A DNA stretch of 64,000 nt from Pelagibius sp048268885 (GTDB lineage: Bacteria > Pseudomonadota > Alphaproteobacteria > Kiloniellales > Kiloniellaceae). The translations under genes and the position numbers were made by a program. This document shows positions 17,556-26,025 of this stretch, piece after piece. The notes beneath the pieces were generated by a model. It made no database searches. It saw only the letters and a program-made list of their open reading frames with translations, and had not been told where the DNA came from. The stretch covers positions 1 through 64,000 of the forward strand of contig JBLWUP010000025.1 of the NCBI GenBank assembly GCA_048268885.1. The letters are read 5' to 3'. The first letter of the stretch is position 1; every line of letters starts with the position of its first letter.

Positions 17556-18773
17556 TTAAGTCCGGCCGTCGTTCGCAGGGCGGATGGCCCCGTCGTTGAT
17601 ACGATAGAACTGGGCCCGGCCTTCCAGGCCCTCGAAGTCCGCGGCGTCGGTGCCGGTCAGCCATGCCTGGGCGCCGAGACCGAGAATCTCCTCGTACAGC
17701 GCGGCGCGCCGCGCGGCGTCCAGATGCGCCGCCACCTCGTCCAGCAGCAGCAGCGGCGCGGCGCCGCGCGCCAGCGTCAGCAGACGCGCATGGGCCATGA
17801 GGATGGCGATCAGCAGCGCCTTCTGTTCGCCCGTCGAGCAAAGCTCCGCGGTCACGCCCTTGGTCTTGTGGGTGGCCGTGAGGTCGCTGCGGTGCGGCCC
17901 GAGCCCAGCCCCGCCGGACTCGGCGTCCTGACGGCGGCTGCCGGCGAGGCCGTCACGCAGTGCGTCCTCGGCGGCCAGCGCCGGGCCCTGGCGCAGCCAG
18001 TCCTCCACCGCGCCGTCCAGGCCCAGCCCGACCTTGGGGAAGGGACCCTCGGCGGTATCGCAGGCCTGCTGCAGGCGCTCGACCATATCGAGGCGCGCCG
18101 CCGCGATGGCGACCCCGCGGGTCGCCATGGATTCCTCCAGGGAGGCCAGCCAGGCGGCATCGCCGCGGCCGCTCTTCAGCAGGCGCGCGCGCTCCCGCAG
18201 GGCATGCTCGTAGGCATTGCAGCGCGCCGAATGTTCCGGATCGAAGCCGTAGACCAGCCGGTCGAGGAAGCGCCGCCGGCCGCCGGCGCCTTCGCGCCAC
18301 AGGCCGTCCATCTGCGGCGTCAGCCAGACCACCGAGAGAATTTCCGCCAGGGCCTGCTGGCCCCGCGCCGCCGCGCCGTCGACCTTCACCAGGCGCCGCT
18401 CGCGGCCAAGGCCGTTCTGGGCATCGACACCCTGACCGGGATCGCGCCCGCTGCCGACATCGCGCGGCCCCTCCGGCGTCATCACCGTGGCCGCCACCGC
18501 CCAAGGATTAGAAACCTTTTCACGGGGCTCGCCTGGCTCACCGGGCTCACTGGGCCGGCTGCGGTCGATCTCGCTGAGCCTTGCCCGCCGCAGCCCGCGG
18601 CCCGGCGAGAGAAAGGAGATCGCTTCCAGCAGGTTGGTCTTGCCGGCGCCGTTCGGACCGGTCAGCACCACCGGCGCCGCCTCCAGCCGCAATTCCGCCT
18701 GGGCGTAGCAGCGGAACTGCGTCACCAGCAGGCGGCTGAGCCAGACACCGGTTTCGGTTCTGTTCTGCGACAC
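17556..18773 (-). CDS. recF: RecF, DNA replication and repair protein
   Basis: 405 residues from GTG 18773. Walker A (VVLTGPNGAGKTNLLEAISFLSPGRG), the ABC-like signature (CSTGEQKALLIAI) and Walker B (PLLLLDEVAAHLD) mark the SMC-like RecF ATPase that loads RecA at gaps. The first residues of the conserved fold are WLSRLLVTQFRCYAQ. GTG 18773 is chosen because GGAG lies 9 bases upstream; an in-frame TTG at 18815 would add 14 residues but has no visible ribosome-binding site. Lies between dnaN and gyrB. A Gly/Glu/Pro-rich stretch at about residues 90-115 is an insertion relative to the E. coli protein. Confidence 0.93.
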   Translation of the reverse strand: MSQNRTETGVWLSRLLVTQFRCYAQAELRLEAAPVVLTGPNGAGKTNLLEAISFLSPGRGLRRARLSEIDRSRPSEPGEPGEPREKVSNPWAVAATVMTPEGPRDVGSGRDPGQGVDAQNGLGRERRLVKVDGAAARGQQALAEILSVVWLTPQMDGLWREGAGGRRRFLDRLVYGFDPEHSARCNAYEHALRERARLLKSGRGDAAWLASLEESMATRGVAIAAARLDMVERLQQACDTAEGPFPKVGLGLDGAVEDWLRQGPALAAEDALRDGLAGSRRQDAESGGAGLGPHRSDLTATHKTKGVTAELCSTGEQKALLIAILMAHARLLTLARGAAPLLLLDEVAAHLDAARRAALYEEILGLGAQAWLTGTDAADFEGLEGRAQFYRINDGAIRPANDGRT

Positions 18774-18864
18774 GGCGCCGGGCTCCGCATCGCCGAAGGC
18801 GGCGGAGCTCAGCAAGAGGAGCGTCGGTCGTTGTTGCGCCGGGTGTTCATCTCGCGCCCTGGCC

Positions 18865-19983
18865 TTACACGCGCATCGGCATGAGCACGTAAAGGGCGCT
18901 GCTGTCGGCCACCTCGCGCACGATGGTCGGCGAGGCCGGATCGGCCATGGTGAACTGTGCGGCCTCGCCCTCGATCTGCTGGGCGATGTCCAGCAGGTAG
19001 CGCGAGTTGAAACCGATCTCGATGCCGGCGCCGTCGTAGTCGATCTCCAGCTCTTCCACGGCGGTGCCGTTTTCCGGGCTGTTGGCCGACAGCGTCAGGG
19101 CGCCGTTGTTGACCGCCATCTTCACCGCGCGGCTTTTCTCCGAGGAAATGGTGGAAACGCGGTCCACCGCCTCGGCGAAGGACTTGCAGTCCACCTCCAG
19201 CACCTTGTCGTTGCCGGCGGGGATCACCCGCTCGTAGTCCGGGAAGGTGCCGTCGATCAGCTTGGAAGTCAGCACGGTGGGGCCGAAGGCGAAGCGGATC
19301 TTGGTATCCGACAGCGCGATCTCCACCGGATCGTCGACCCCTTCGACGAGGCGCCGCAGCTCGCCCACGGTCTTGCGCGGCACGATGACGCCCGGCATGT
19401 CCTTGGCGGCGTCGGGCAAAGGCATCTCGACCCGCGCCAGGCGGTGGCCGTCGGTGGCCACGGCGCGCAGCACCGGCAGGGAATTGCTCTGGGCGGCATG
19501 CAGGTAGATGCCGTTCAGGTAGTAGCGCGTCTCCTCGGTGGAGATCGCGAAACGCGTCCGGTCGATCAGGGTCTTCAGCTCGCCGGCCTGCAGCGTGAAG
19601 CTCTGCGGCAGGTCGTCGCCGGAGGTCGCCGGGAAGTCCTCGCGCGGCAGCGTCGCCAGGGTGAAGACGGAACGGCCGGCCTGGAGCTTGAGGCGCGCGT
19701 CGTCGCCGCCGGCCTCGATCTCCACCTGCGCGCCCTCGGGCAGCTTGCGCACGATGTCGTAGAGCGTATGCGCCGGCGCCGTGGTCGCGCCCGGCTGGCT
19801 CACCTCCGCGGCGATCTTGTCGATCACCGTCAGGTCCATATCCGTCGCGGTCAGCGACAGGGCCGAACCGTCGGCCTCGATCAGCACGTTGGAAAGAATG
19901 GGAATGGTGTTGCGGCGTTCCACGACGCTTTGCACGTGCGTGAGGGATTTGAGGAGCGCAGCGCGTTCAATGGTCAGCTTCAT
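18865..19983 (-). CDS. dnaN: DNA polymerase III beta sliding clamp
   Basis: 372 residues, the usual clamp length. Start MKLTIERAALLKSLTHVQ and the internal ERRNTIPILSNVL are typical; the C-terminus ALYVLMPMRV carries the conserved peptide-pocket end. The reading frame stays open upstream to 20253 but ATG 19983 gives the family start. Unlike in many bacteria it is separated from dnaA by 438 bp, which contain a candidate promoter of its own. Confidence 0.96.
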   Translation of the reverse strand: MKLTIERAALLKSLTHVQSVVERRNTIPILSNVLIEADGSALSLTATDMDLTVIDKIAAEVSQPGATTAPAHTLYDIVRKLPEGAQVEIEAGGDDARLKLQAGRSVFTLATLPREDFPATSGDDLPQSFTLQAGELKTLIDRTRFAISTEETRYYLNGIYLHAAQSNSLPVLRAVATDGHRLARVEMPLPDAAKDMPGVIVPRKTVGELRRLVEGVDDPVEIALSDTKIRFAFGPTVLTSKLIDGTFPDYERVIPAGNDKVLEVDCKSFAEAVDRVSTISSEKSRAVKMAVNNGALTLSANSPENGTAVEELEIDYDGAGIEIGFNSRYLLDIAQQIEGEAAQFTMADPASPTIVREVADSSALYVLMPMRV

Positions 19984-20421
19984 GATGGGACGCTTGGCCT
20001 TTGGGCAATGATGTTGATCGTTCTCTTGGGTGCCTTCGGGGTGCTTTGCGGCGCCCCGTTCCTGTACGACGGTCCTTTGTGTACGCCCCCCGCGATGTGA
20101 GGCGAAGGGTGATGTGGGGCTCTGGAACAGGGCCCGCGCGGCCCCTGATTCCGCTGTGGCGCGCCAGCCGCCGGCAGCGATTTCGGGACCCATCGGCACC
20201 GCGCGCCGGAGCCCGGAAATGCGGCTCCGCCGCGCGGTCGCCGAGTATAGCATGGAAGGGCTAAAACGTAAGCTTTAAGCGCACTTGCGGCCCCCCGGCC
20301 GCCTCTCATGCCGAGGGCGGCGGGTGCACCTGCTAAGCGACTCTTTTGGCTGGCTTTTCCCGCCCCGGAAAACCCGGAGAACAGGGGCCAGGGGGCCGGA
20401 AAGGCCCGCCGGAGGCCGGTT
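19984..20421 (-). promoter_or_regulatory. dnaA-dnaN intergenic region with candidate dnaN promoter
   Basis: 438 bp without a credible gene. On the minus strand an extended -10, TGCTATACT (TATACT at 20249-20244), is the best promoter element; the -35 region (near 20267-20272, CTTACG) matches poorly. It lies about 260 bp before the dnaN start. The rest is GC-rich with short inverted repeats (for example GGGGCCAGGGGGCC around 20383-20396). Reading frames through it look like shadows. Confidence 0.4.
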
Positions 20422-21927
20422 TCAGGCCTCCAGCATGCGCCGCAGCAGCTCGACGTCCTCGGCAAAGCTGGAATCGGTGGCTTTCAGCTCCTCGACCTTG
20501 CGTACAGCGTGCATCACCGTCGTATGGTCGCGGCCGCCGAATTTCCGGCCGATTTCCGGCAAGGAACGCGAGGTCAGCTGCTTGGAGAGGTACATGGCGA
20601 CCTGGCGCGGACGGGCCACGGCCCGGGCCCGGCGGGCCGAGTGCATGTCGGCGATGCGCACGTTGAAGTGGGCCGAGACGCGCTTTTGGATCTCCTCGAT
20701 GGTGACCCGGCGGTCGTTGGCCCTCAGCAGGTCGTGCAAGACCTCCTGAGTGGTCTCCAGGGTGATCGGGCGGCCCACCAGGGTGGCGTGCGCCATGATG
20801 CGGTTGAGGGCGCCCTCCAGCTCGCGCACGTTGGAGGTGATCTTGTGGGCCAAGAACTCCAGCACCTTCACCGGAATGTCGGTGCTCGACTGCTCGGCCT
20901 TGGCCTGCAGGATGCCGAGGCGCAGCTCGTAGGTGGTGGGATGGATGTCCGCCACCAGGCCCCAGCCGAGACGGGAGCGCATGCGCTCTTCGACGCCTTC
21001 CAGATCGCTCGGGCTCTTGTCGGCCGAAATGATGACCTGGCGGTTCTGATCGACCAGCGCGTTGAAGGTGTGGAAGAACTCTTCCTGCGTCGCCTCGCGC
21101 CCGCCGATGAACTGCACGTCGTCGATCATCAGAACGTCGACCGAGCGGAACTGCTCCTTGAAGGCCATGGTGTCCTTGGTGCGCAGCGCGCGCACGAACT
21201 GGTACATGAACTTCTCGGCGGAGAGATAGATGATGCGGCGCTCCGGCGACTGCTTCTTGATGTGCAGGCCGATGGCATGCATCAGGTGCGTCTTGCCGAG
21301 ACCGACACCGCCATAGAGGAACAGCGGATTGAACGGTGCAATCGGCGCTTCCGCGACACGGCGCGCCGCCGCATAGGCGAGTTCGTTCGGCTTGCCGACG
21401 ACGAAGTTGTCGAAAGTGAAACGCGGATCGAGCGGCGCTGAAATTCCGTCGCGCATGCTGTTCCCCGAAGCGGCTTCGTTGCTTGCGGCAGCCGATACGC
21501 CTGCAGCAGCGGCAAACTGCGGCTTGGCAGACGCCGTGATGTCGCAAGCGTTTCTGGCTTGTGCGCCGTTGTATTCGCTGTCGCCGCGCGTTTGCGCCGC
21601 GCTGCCGGAACCCGCGCCCATGAGGGGCGCACCGGCGCCGGGCTTGGGCACCGGACGCGCCGGCGGCTGCACCACGATCTCGATGCCGCCGACGTTCGGA
21701 TCTTCTTCGTTCCACAAAGCGCGCAGGCGTTCGGCGTAGTTGCTCGCAACCCAGTCGCGCATGAAGCGCGTCGGCACTGCGAGACGCAGCTTTCCGTTAC
21801 GCGATCCCGCAAGCGTCAGCGGCTTCAGCCAAGAACGATAAGCCGCTTCGCCGACTTCCGAGCGCAAGCGTCCGCGCACACGGCCCCATTGCTCGATGAC
21901 CGTCGCCTCACCATCACCACCAACCAT
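20422..21927 (-). CDS. dnaA: Chromosomal replication initiator DnaA
   Basis: 501 residues. Domain I (IEQWGRVRGRLRSEVG...YRSWLKPL, residues 10-40), a variable domain II (about 90-165, with Ala/Gly/Ser), AAA+ domain III (Walker A LYGGVGLGKTHLMHAIG; Walker B VLMIDDVQFI; sensor), and DNA-binding domain IV with RPRQVAMYLSKQLTSRSLPEIGRKF and the signature GRDHTTVMHAVRK. It binds DnaA boxes and opens oriC. ATG 21927 follows a GGGGGAG stretch. The N-terminal tail and long domain II are usual for alphaproteobacteria. Confidence 0.97.
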   Translation of the reverse strand: MVGGDGEATVIEQWGRVRGRLRSEVGEAAYRSWLKPLTLAGSRNGKLRLAVPTRFMRDWVASNYAERLRALWNEEDPNVGGIEIVVQPPARPVPKPGAGAPLMGAGSGSAAQTRGDSEYNGAQARNACDITASAKPQFAAAAGVSAAASNEAASGNSMRDGISAPLDPRFTFDNFVVGKPNELAYAAARRVAEAPIAPFNPLFLYGGVGLGKTHLMHAIGLHIKKQSPERRIIYLSAEKFMYQFVRALRTKDTMAFKEQFRSVDVLMIDDVQFIGGREATQEEFFHTFNALVDQNRQVIISADKSPSDLEGVEERMRSRLGWGLVADIHPTTYELRLGILQAKAEQSSTDIPVKVLEFLAHKITSNVRELEGALNRIMAHATLVGRPITLETTQEVLHDLLRANDRRVTIEEIQKRVSAHFNVRIADMHSARRARAVARPRQVAMYLSKQLTSRSLPEIGRKFGGRDHTTVMHAVRKVEELKATDSSFAEDVELLRRMLEA

Positions 21928-22455
21928 CTTAGACTACTCCCCCAAGCGGCGTGTGCACTGCGACCCTGACCCTGCACATCTTTTGCCAGAGGTAAAACTC
22001 TGCGAAAGCACAAGCATCGTCCATGACGTGGCCAGCAACCTCATTCGTCATTAGTTGTTCCAGCGATCGGCTTGGGAAGGGCTCCAAGAGCCAGGCGGGT
22101 CGGAAAAAAACAACGGCGACCTAGAGAAGCGTCTAGCCCACGTCGCGCTTGCGGTGAAATCAATAATTCATTGCGCGAATTACTTGATCAGCGCGACTTA
22201 TTATTTTGCTTTTTCCTAGAATTTCTTACTCAGAGCCCCCAAGCACGATAGAGTTAATGTACCCGCATAGACTTCGGGTGACAAGCGGATCGAATAGAGA
22301 ACGACACTTTTTTTACGGGCCGAACCGATCTGCAACACTGCAAACCGACTAGGAACTTCTGCACGAGTCAATCGCCGAACACGAAAAACCGCGCCCTCAC
22401 AACAGAAGGCGCGGCATCGTCATGTCCCGGATTTTTTTCCGGGCAAGAAGCGGTA
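21928..22455. other. 528-bp dnaA-rpsT intergenic region, AT-rich, possible regulatory or origin region
   Basis: No gene is visible. A conspicuously AT-rich block runs from about 22155 to 22235. On the minus strand TTGTCA (22284-22279), a 17-bp spacer and TACATT (22261-22256) form a plausible dnaA promoter with a leader of about 320 nt. I looked on both strands for TTATCCACA-type DnaA boxes and found none matching well, so an oriC here is not supported by consensus boxes. Several GATC sites but no dense cluster. Confidence 0.4.
22384..22414 (-). terminator. Rho-independent terminator of rpsT
   Basis: Read on the minus strand: CCGCGCC, an 11-12-base loop, GGCGCGG, then TTTTT (22388-22384). A second short hairpin with a T-rich loop, CCCGG/CCGGG (22426-22443), lies between it and the rpsT stop. 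Confidence 0.8.
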
Positions 22456-22719
22456 TCAGGCGATCGCTTTGACGCGGGCCGAGAGGCGCGACATCTTGCG
22501 CGATGCCGTGTTCTTCGGCATCACACCGCTGCGCACGCCACGGGCCAGCTCGGGCTGAGCCGCCAGCAGCGCGGCCTGGGCCGCCGTCTTGTCGCCGCTG
22601 GCGATCGCCAGCTCCACAGCCTTCACATGGGTGCGAATGCGGCTGACGCGCGCCCCGTTGATGACGGCGCGACGGGCGTTGCGGCGGATCCGCTTCTTGG
22701 CAGATTGATGGTTTGCCAT
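22456..22719 (-). CDS. rpsT: 30S ribosomal protein S20
   Basis: 87 residues starting MANHQSAKKRIRRNARR and ending SRLSARVKAIA, the typical short basic S20 that binds 16S rRNA early in assembly. Monocistronic: own terminator at 22384-22414, and the upstream enoyl-CoA hydratase stops about 120 bp away. The rpsT-dnaA neighbourhood is common in alphaproteobacteria. Confidence 0.96.
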   Translation of the reverse strand: MANHQSAKKRIRRNARRAVINGARVSRIRTHVKAVELAIASGDKTAAQAALLAAQPELARGVRSGVMPKNTASRKMSRLSARVKAIA

Positions 22720-22841
22720 TTGCTTAAAACATCGTTCTCAGTGCATGAGGAAGGCGGGGTTATAGCCCCCGCCCTCGGGCGCGTCAAGCGGCCATTCACG
22801 CCCGATAAACCAAGGCAAATCAGGGTTAACGGCCCTGCCGT

Positions 22842-23618
22842 TCAGCGGTTCTTCCAGCTCGGCGTCCGCTTTTCGACGAAGGCGCCCATGCCTTCCTTCT
22901 GATCGTCCAGCGCAAAGGTGGCGTGGAAGACCCGGCGCTCGAACTTGATACCCTCGGCCAGCGTGGTCTCGTAGGCCCGGTTGACCGCCTCCTTGGCCAT
23001 CATCACCACGGGGCGAGAGAGGCCGGCGATCGTCCGCGCGGCCTTCTTGGCCTCGTCCAGCAACTCCGCCGCCGGCACGATGCGCGCCACCAGGCCGGCC
23101 CGCTCCGCCTCCTCGGCGTCCATCATGCGGCCGGTCAGGCAGAGCTCCATGGCCTTCGACTTGCCGACAAAGCGCGTCAGGCGCTGCGTGCCGCCGGAGC
23201 CGGGAATGGTGCCGATGGTGATTTCCGGCTGGCCGAACTTGGCGTTGTCGGCGGCAAGGATGAAGTCACACATCATGGCGACCTCGCAGCCGCCGCCCAG
23301 CGCATAGCCCGCCACCGCCGCGATCACCGGTTTGCGGGTCCGCGTCAGGCGTTCCCAGCCTTCGGTGATGAAGTCCTCGGCATAGGCCTGCTGGTAGGTC
23401 TTGTCCTTCATCTCCTTGATATCGGCGCCGGCAGCGAAGGCCTTTTCCGAACCGGTCAACACGATGCAACCGATGGAGTCATCGCTTTCCAGTTCGTCGA
23501 GCGCGCCTTCCAGGTCCGCGATGAGAGCCTTGCAGAGGGCATTGAGGGATTTGGGGCGGTTGAGGGTGATGACCCCGACGCCGTCTTCCTTCTCGACGAT
23601 TACGTTCTCGTAGCTCAT
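22842..23618 (-). CDS. Enoyl-CoA hydratase (crotonase family)
   Basis: 258 residues. Oxyanion-hole segments are visible as AFAAGADIKEM (about residues 58-68) and ALGGGCEVAMMCD (about 102-114), with the two catalytic glutamates in GCEVAM and in FGQPEITIGTIPGSGGTQRL. It hydrates trans-2-enoyl-CoA in β-oxidation. The start at 23618 (MSYENVIVEK) is taken as the family start; the frame is open further upstream to 23678. It is not in an operon with other β-oxidation genes here. Confidence 0.93.
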   Translation of the reverse strand: MSYENVIVEKEDGVGVITLNRPKSLNALCKALIADLEGALDELESDDSIGCIVLTGSEKAFAAGADIKEMKDKTYQQAYAEDFITEGWERLTRTRKPVIAAVAGYALGGGCEVAMMCDFILAADNAKFGQPEITIGTIPGSGGTQRLTRFVGKSKAMELCLTGRMMDAEEAERAGLVARIVPAAELLDEAKKAARTIAGLSRPVVMMAKEAVNRAYETTLAEGIKFERRVFHATFALDDQKEGMGAFVEKRTPSWKNR

Positions 23619-23741
23619 GGCCTCTCCCTTCATGCTTGCTTGTCTTTGCGGGCCTGTCTTAGCGGTCCGGATTCTCAACAGCTGAGCAAGGTTCGCGTGA
23701 CCGCTGCACCGACTCGGCGGCTGTTCTCTCGTTACGGGTTC

Positions 23742-24131
23742 CTACTGCGGAAACAGTCTGAAATGCACGGTGACGCGCCCGGCGTCCTCGCTGAGGTCGA
23801 GATGCAGTTGTTCGCCTTCGCGCAGATAAGCGCCGAGCTTTTCGCGCTGCCAGCCGAGTTGCGGCAGCGTCTCGTCGTAGAACGAGAGAACCGACTGCGG
23901 CGTCATGCCGCCTTCCGCGAAAGCCTCGACGATGCGCCCGCCCGGCTTGTCGAATACCAGGCCGCTTTCCGGCAGCGCCGTCAGCCCCGGCATCAACGGC
24001 AGGTCGGGAATCCCGGCAACGTAGGCATCGTCGCTTTGCGCCGAAGCGGACAGGGCGGCCGCTGAGACGACCCCCGAGACGGCCAGCGACAGCAGGACGG
24101 CGGTGAAAAGGCGGTGCAGCGCGCGAAGCAT
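23742..24131 (-). CDS. Predicted secreted protein, function unknown
   Basis: 129 residues. The N-terminal hydrophobic stretch (LHRLFTAVLLSLAVSGVVSAAAL) with ASAQS gives a likely signal peptide cleaved near residue 31. The mature part reads VAGIPDLPLMPGLTALPESGLVFDKPGGRI then VLSFYDETLPQLGWQR and a β-rich end. I do not recognise a named family. The small FYDETLPQLGW motif suggests a compact α/β domain. It lies between mutM and the enoyl-CoA hydratase on the same strand. Confidence 0.75.
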   Translation of the reverse strand: MLRALHRLFTAVLLSLAVSGVVSAAALSASAQSDDAYVAGIPDLPLMPGLTALPESGLVFDKPGGRIVEAFAEGGMTPQSVLSFYDETLPQLGWQREKLGAYLREGEQLHLDLSEDAGRVTVHFRLFPQ

Positions 24132-24214
24132 GGCGGTTTCCTACCCCAGAGCCGCGAACAAGGAAACAGAATCCTCGCTTCTCATCTACGACCTCATCTT
24201 TGACAGCTTCCGCC

Positions 24215-25063
24215 TCACCTTTGACAGCGCGGACAGTAGAAGGTGGAGCGGCCGCTTTGTACCAGACGTTTGATCGGCGCGCCGCAGGTCTTGCAGGGCG
24301 CGCCTTCGCGGCCGTAGACCGCCCATTCGTGCTGGAAGTAACCCAGTTCGCCGTCGGCCTGCACGTAGTCGCGCAGGGAAGAGCCGCCGGCTTCGATGGC
24401 GCGGGTCAGCACCCGGCGCACCGCCGCCGCCAGCTTCTCGGCGCGATTGCCCTGCACGGTGTAGGCCTGGCGGCGCGGCGAGATCCCGGCGAAGTAGAGC
24501 GCCTCGCAGACGTAGATGTTGCCGAGCCCCGCCACCACCCGTTGATCGAGCAGCGCGGCCTTGATCGGCGTGCGCTTGCCGGCCAGCGCGGCGGCCAGCC
24601 CGGGGCCGTTGAAATCATTGCCCAAAGGCTCCGGCCCCAGCTCGCGCAGCAGCGGATGGGCGGCCAGATCCTCGGCGGCCACCAGGTCCATGATGCCGAA
24701 GCGCCGGGCGTCGTTGAAACGGACCTCGGTGCCGGCTTCGGTGGTGAAGATGACGTGGTCGTGCTTGTCCAGCGGCGGGCGCCCCTTCGATCCCCTTGCA
24801 CCTGATGGCGGCTCGACGATCGTCATGCGCCCGGACATGCCGAGATGGCAGAGCAGCACCTGGCCGTCTTCGAGGAACATCAGCATGTACTTGGCACGCC
24901 TTTGGATGCGCTCGACCCGGCGCCCGGTGAGGCGCCTGGCGAAGTTCTCCGGCAAGGGAAAGCGCAGGTCCGGCCGGCGCTGCTCGACCTGCTGCAGGAC
25001 GTGACCCTCCAGCTTCGGGCGCAGGCCGCGCACCACGGTCTCGACTTCAGGCAGCTCGGGCAT
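24215..25063 (-). CDS. mutM: MutM, formamidopyrimidine-DNA glycosylase
   Basis: 282 residues. The start is fixed by the chemistry: Pro2 and Glu3 of MPELPEVETVVRG are the catalytic residues after Met removal, so the in-frame ATG at 25081 is not used. The H2TH region (DQRVVAGLGNIYVCEALY) and the C-terminal zinc finger (CKTCGAPIKR...CPRCQR) are present. It removes 8-oxoguanine and nicks the strand. Divergent from ubiE with about 90 bp between starts. Confidence 0.96.
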   Translation of the reverse strand: MPELPEVETVVRGLRPKLEGHVLQQVEQRRPDLRFPLPENFARRLTGRRVERIQRRAKYMLMFLEDGQVLLCHLGMSGRMTIVEPPSGARGSKGRPPLDKHDHVIFTTEAGTEVRFNDARRFGIMDLVAAEDLAAHPLLRELGPEPLGNDFNGPGLAAALAGKRTPIKAALLDQRVVAGLGNIYVCEALYFAGISPRRQAYTVQGNRAEKLAAAVRRVLTRAIEAGGSSLRDYVQADGELGYFQHEWAVYGREGAPCKTCGAPIKRLVQSGRSTFYCPRCQR

Positions 25064-25152
25064 CTTATAAGGAGAGTCCAACCGGAAAAGGGGTCGCGGC
25101 GAAATGGCGCGCAGAGTAGCGCGCCGCCGCCGCGCGCGCTATGGTCCGCGCG

Positions 25153-26007
25153 ATGAACGCAAACCCAGTTTCCGAACCGCCCGAAAACAGCCCGGAAGAC
25201 GCCCGGGAAGACGCTGGCTCGCCCCGCAGGGACGAGGCGGGCCGGACCCATTTCGGCTACCGCGAGGTGGACGAGACCGAAAAGCCCTCGCTGGTGCGGG
25301 GCGTTTTCGAGTCGGTGGCCAGCCGCTACGACCTGATGAACGACCTCATGTCCGGCGGCATCCACCGGCTGTGGAAGGGCGCCATGGTCGACTGGCTGAA
25401 CCCGCGTCCCGGGATCAGGCTGCTGGACACCGCCGGCGGCACCGGCGACATCGCCTTTCGCGTGCTGGACCGCCTGGAGAAACAAAGGCATGCCCAAGGC
25501 GCTTCCGGGATTGAGGGACACGTCTTCGTCTGCGACCTGACGGCGGAGATGCTGGCGGTGGGCCGCGACCGCGCCATCGACCAGGGCCGGCTGCAGGGCC
25601 TGTCCTGGGTCTGCGGCGACGCCGAGCGCCTGCCGCTGCCGGACCGTTCGGTCAGCGCCTATACCATCGCCTTCGGCCTGAGGAACGTCACCCACATCGA
25701 GCGCGCGCTGGCCGAGGCGCGGCGCGTGCTGAAGCCGGGCGGGCGCTTCCTCTGCCTGGAGTTCAGCCACGTGGTGCTGCCGGTCTTCGCCGAGCTCTAC
25801 GACCAGTATTCCTTCAACGTGCTGCCGGCCATGGGCGCCGCCGTCGCCGGCGACCGCGAGTCCTACCTCTATCTGGCGGAATCGATCCGCCGCTTCCCGC
25901 CGCAGGAGCAATTGGTGGAGATGATGGCCGCGGCCGGCCTGTCCCAGGTCCGCTACCGCAACCTCTCCGGCGGAATCGCCGCGCTGCACTCCGGCTGGCG
26001 CGTTTAA
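25153..26007 (+). CDS. ubiE: UbiE, demethylubiquinone/demethylmenaquinone C-methyltransferase
   Basis: 284 residues from ATG 25153 (ATG 25141 also in frame). Class I SAM methyltransferase: FESVASRYDLMNDLMSGGIHRLWK, the SAM-binding loop LLDTAGGTGDIAFRV, and the UbiE signatures TIAFGLRNVTHIERAL and VLKPGGRFLCLEFSHV. The final YRNLSGGIAALHSGWR is diagnostic. It methylates C2 of the ubiquinone precursor. The first 35 residues are a hydrophilic extension. ubiB follows 18 bp later. Confidence 0.95.
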   Translation: MNANPVSEPPENSPEDAREDAGSPRRDEAGRTHFGYREVDETEKPSLVRGVFESVASRYDLMNDLMSGGIHRLWKGAMVDWLNPRPGIRLLDTAGGTGDIAFRVLDRLEKQRHAQGASGIEGHVFVCDLTAEMLAVGRDRAIDQGRLQGLSWVCGDAERLPLPDRSVSAYTIAFGLRNVTHIERALAEARRVLKPGGRFLCLEFSHVVLPVFAELYDQYSFNVLPAMGAAVAGDRESYLYLAESIRRFPPQEQLVEMMAAAGLSQVRYRNLSGGIAALHSGWRV

Positions 26008-26025
26008 CCCGGAACCCGGATCCAG

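Noticed and set aside
21928..22455. oriC with DnaA boxes
   Set aside because: The region is AT-rich and next to dnaA, but I found no convincing TTATCCACA-like boxes, so it is listed only as a possible regulatory or origin region.
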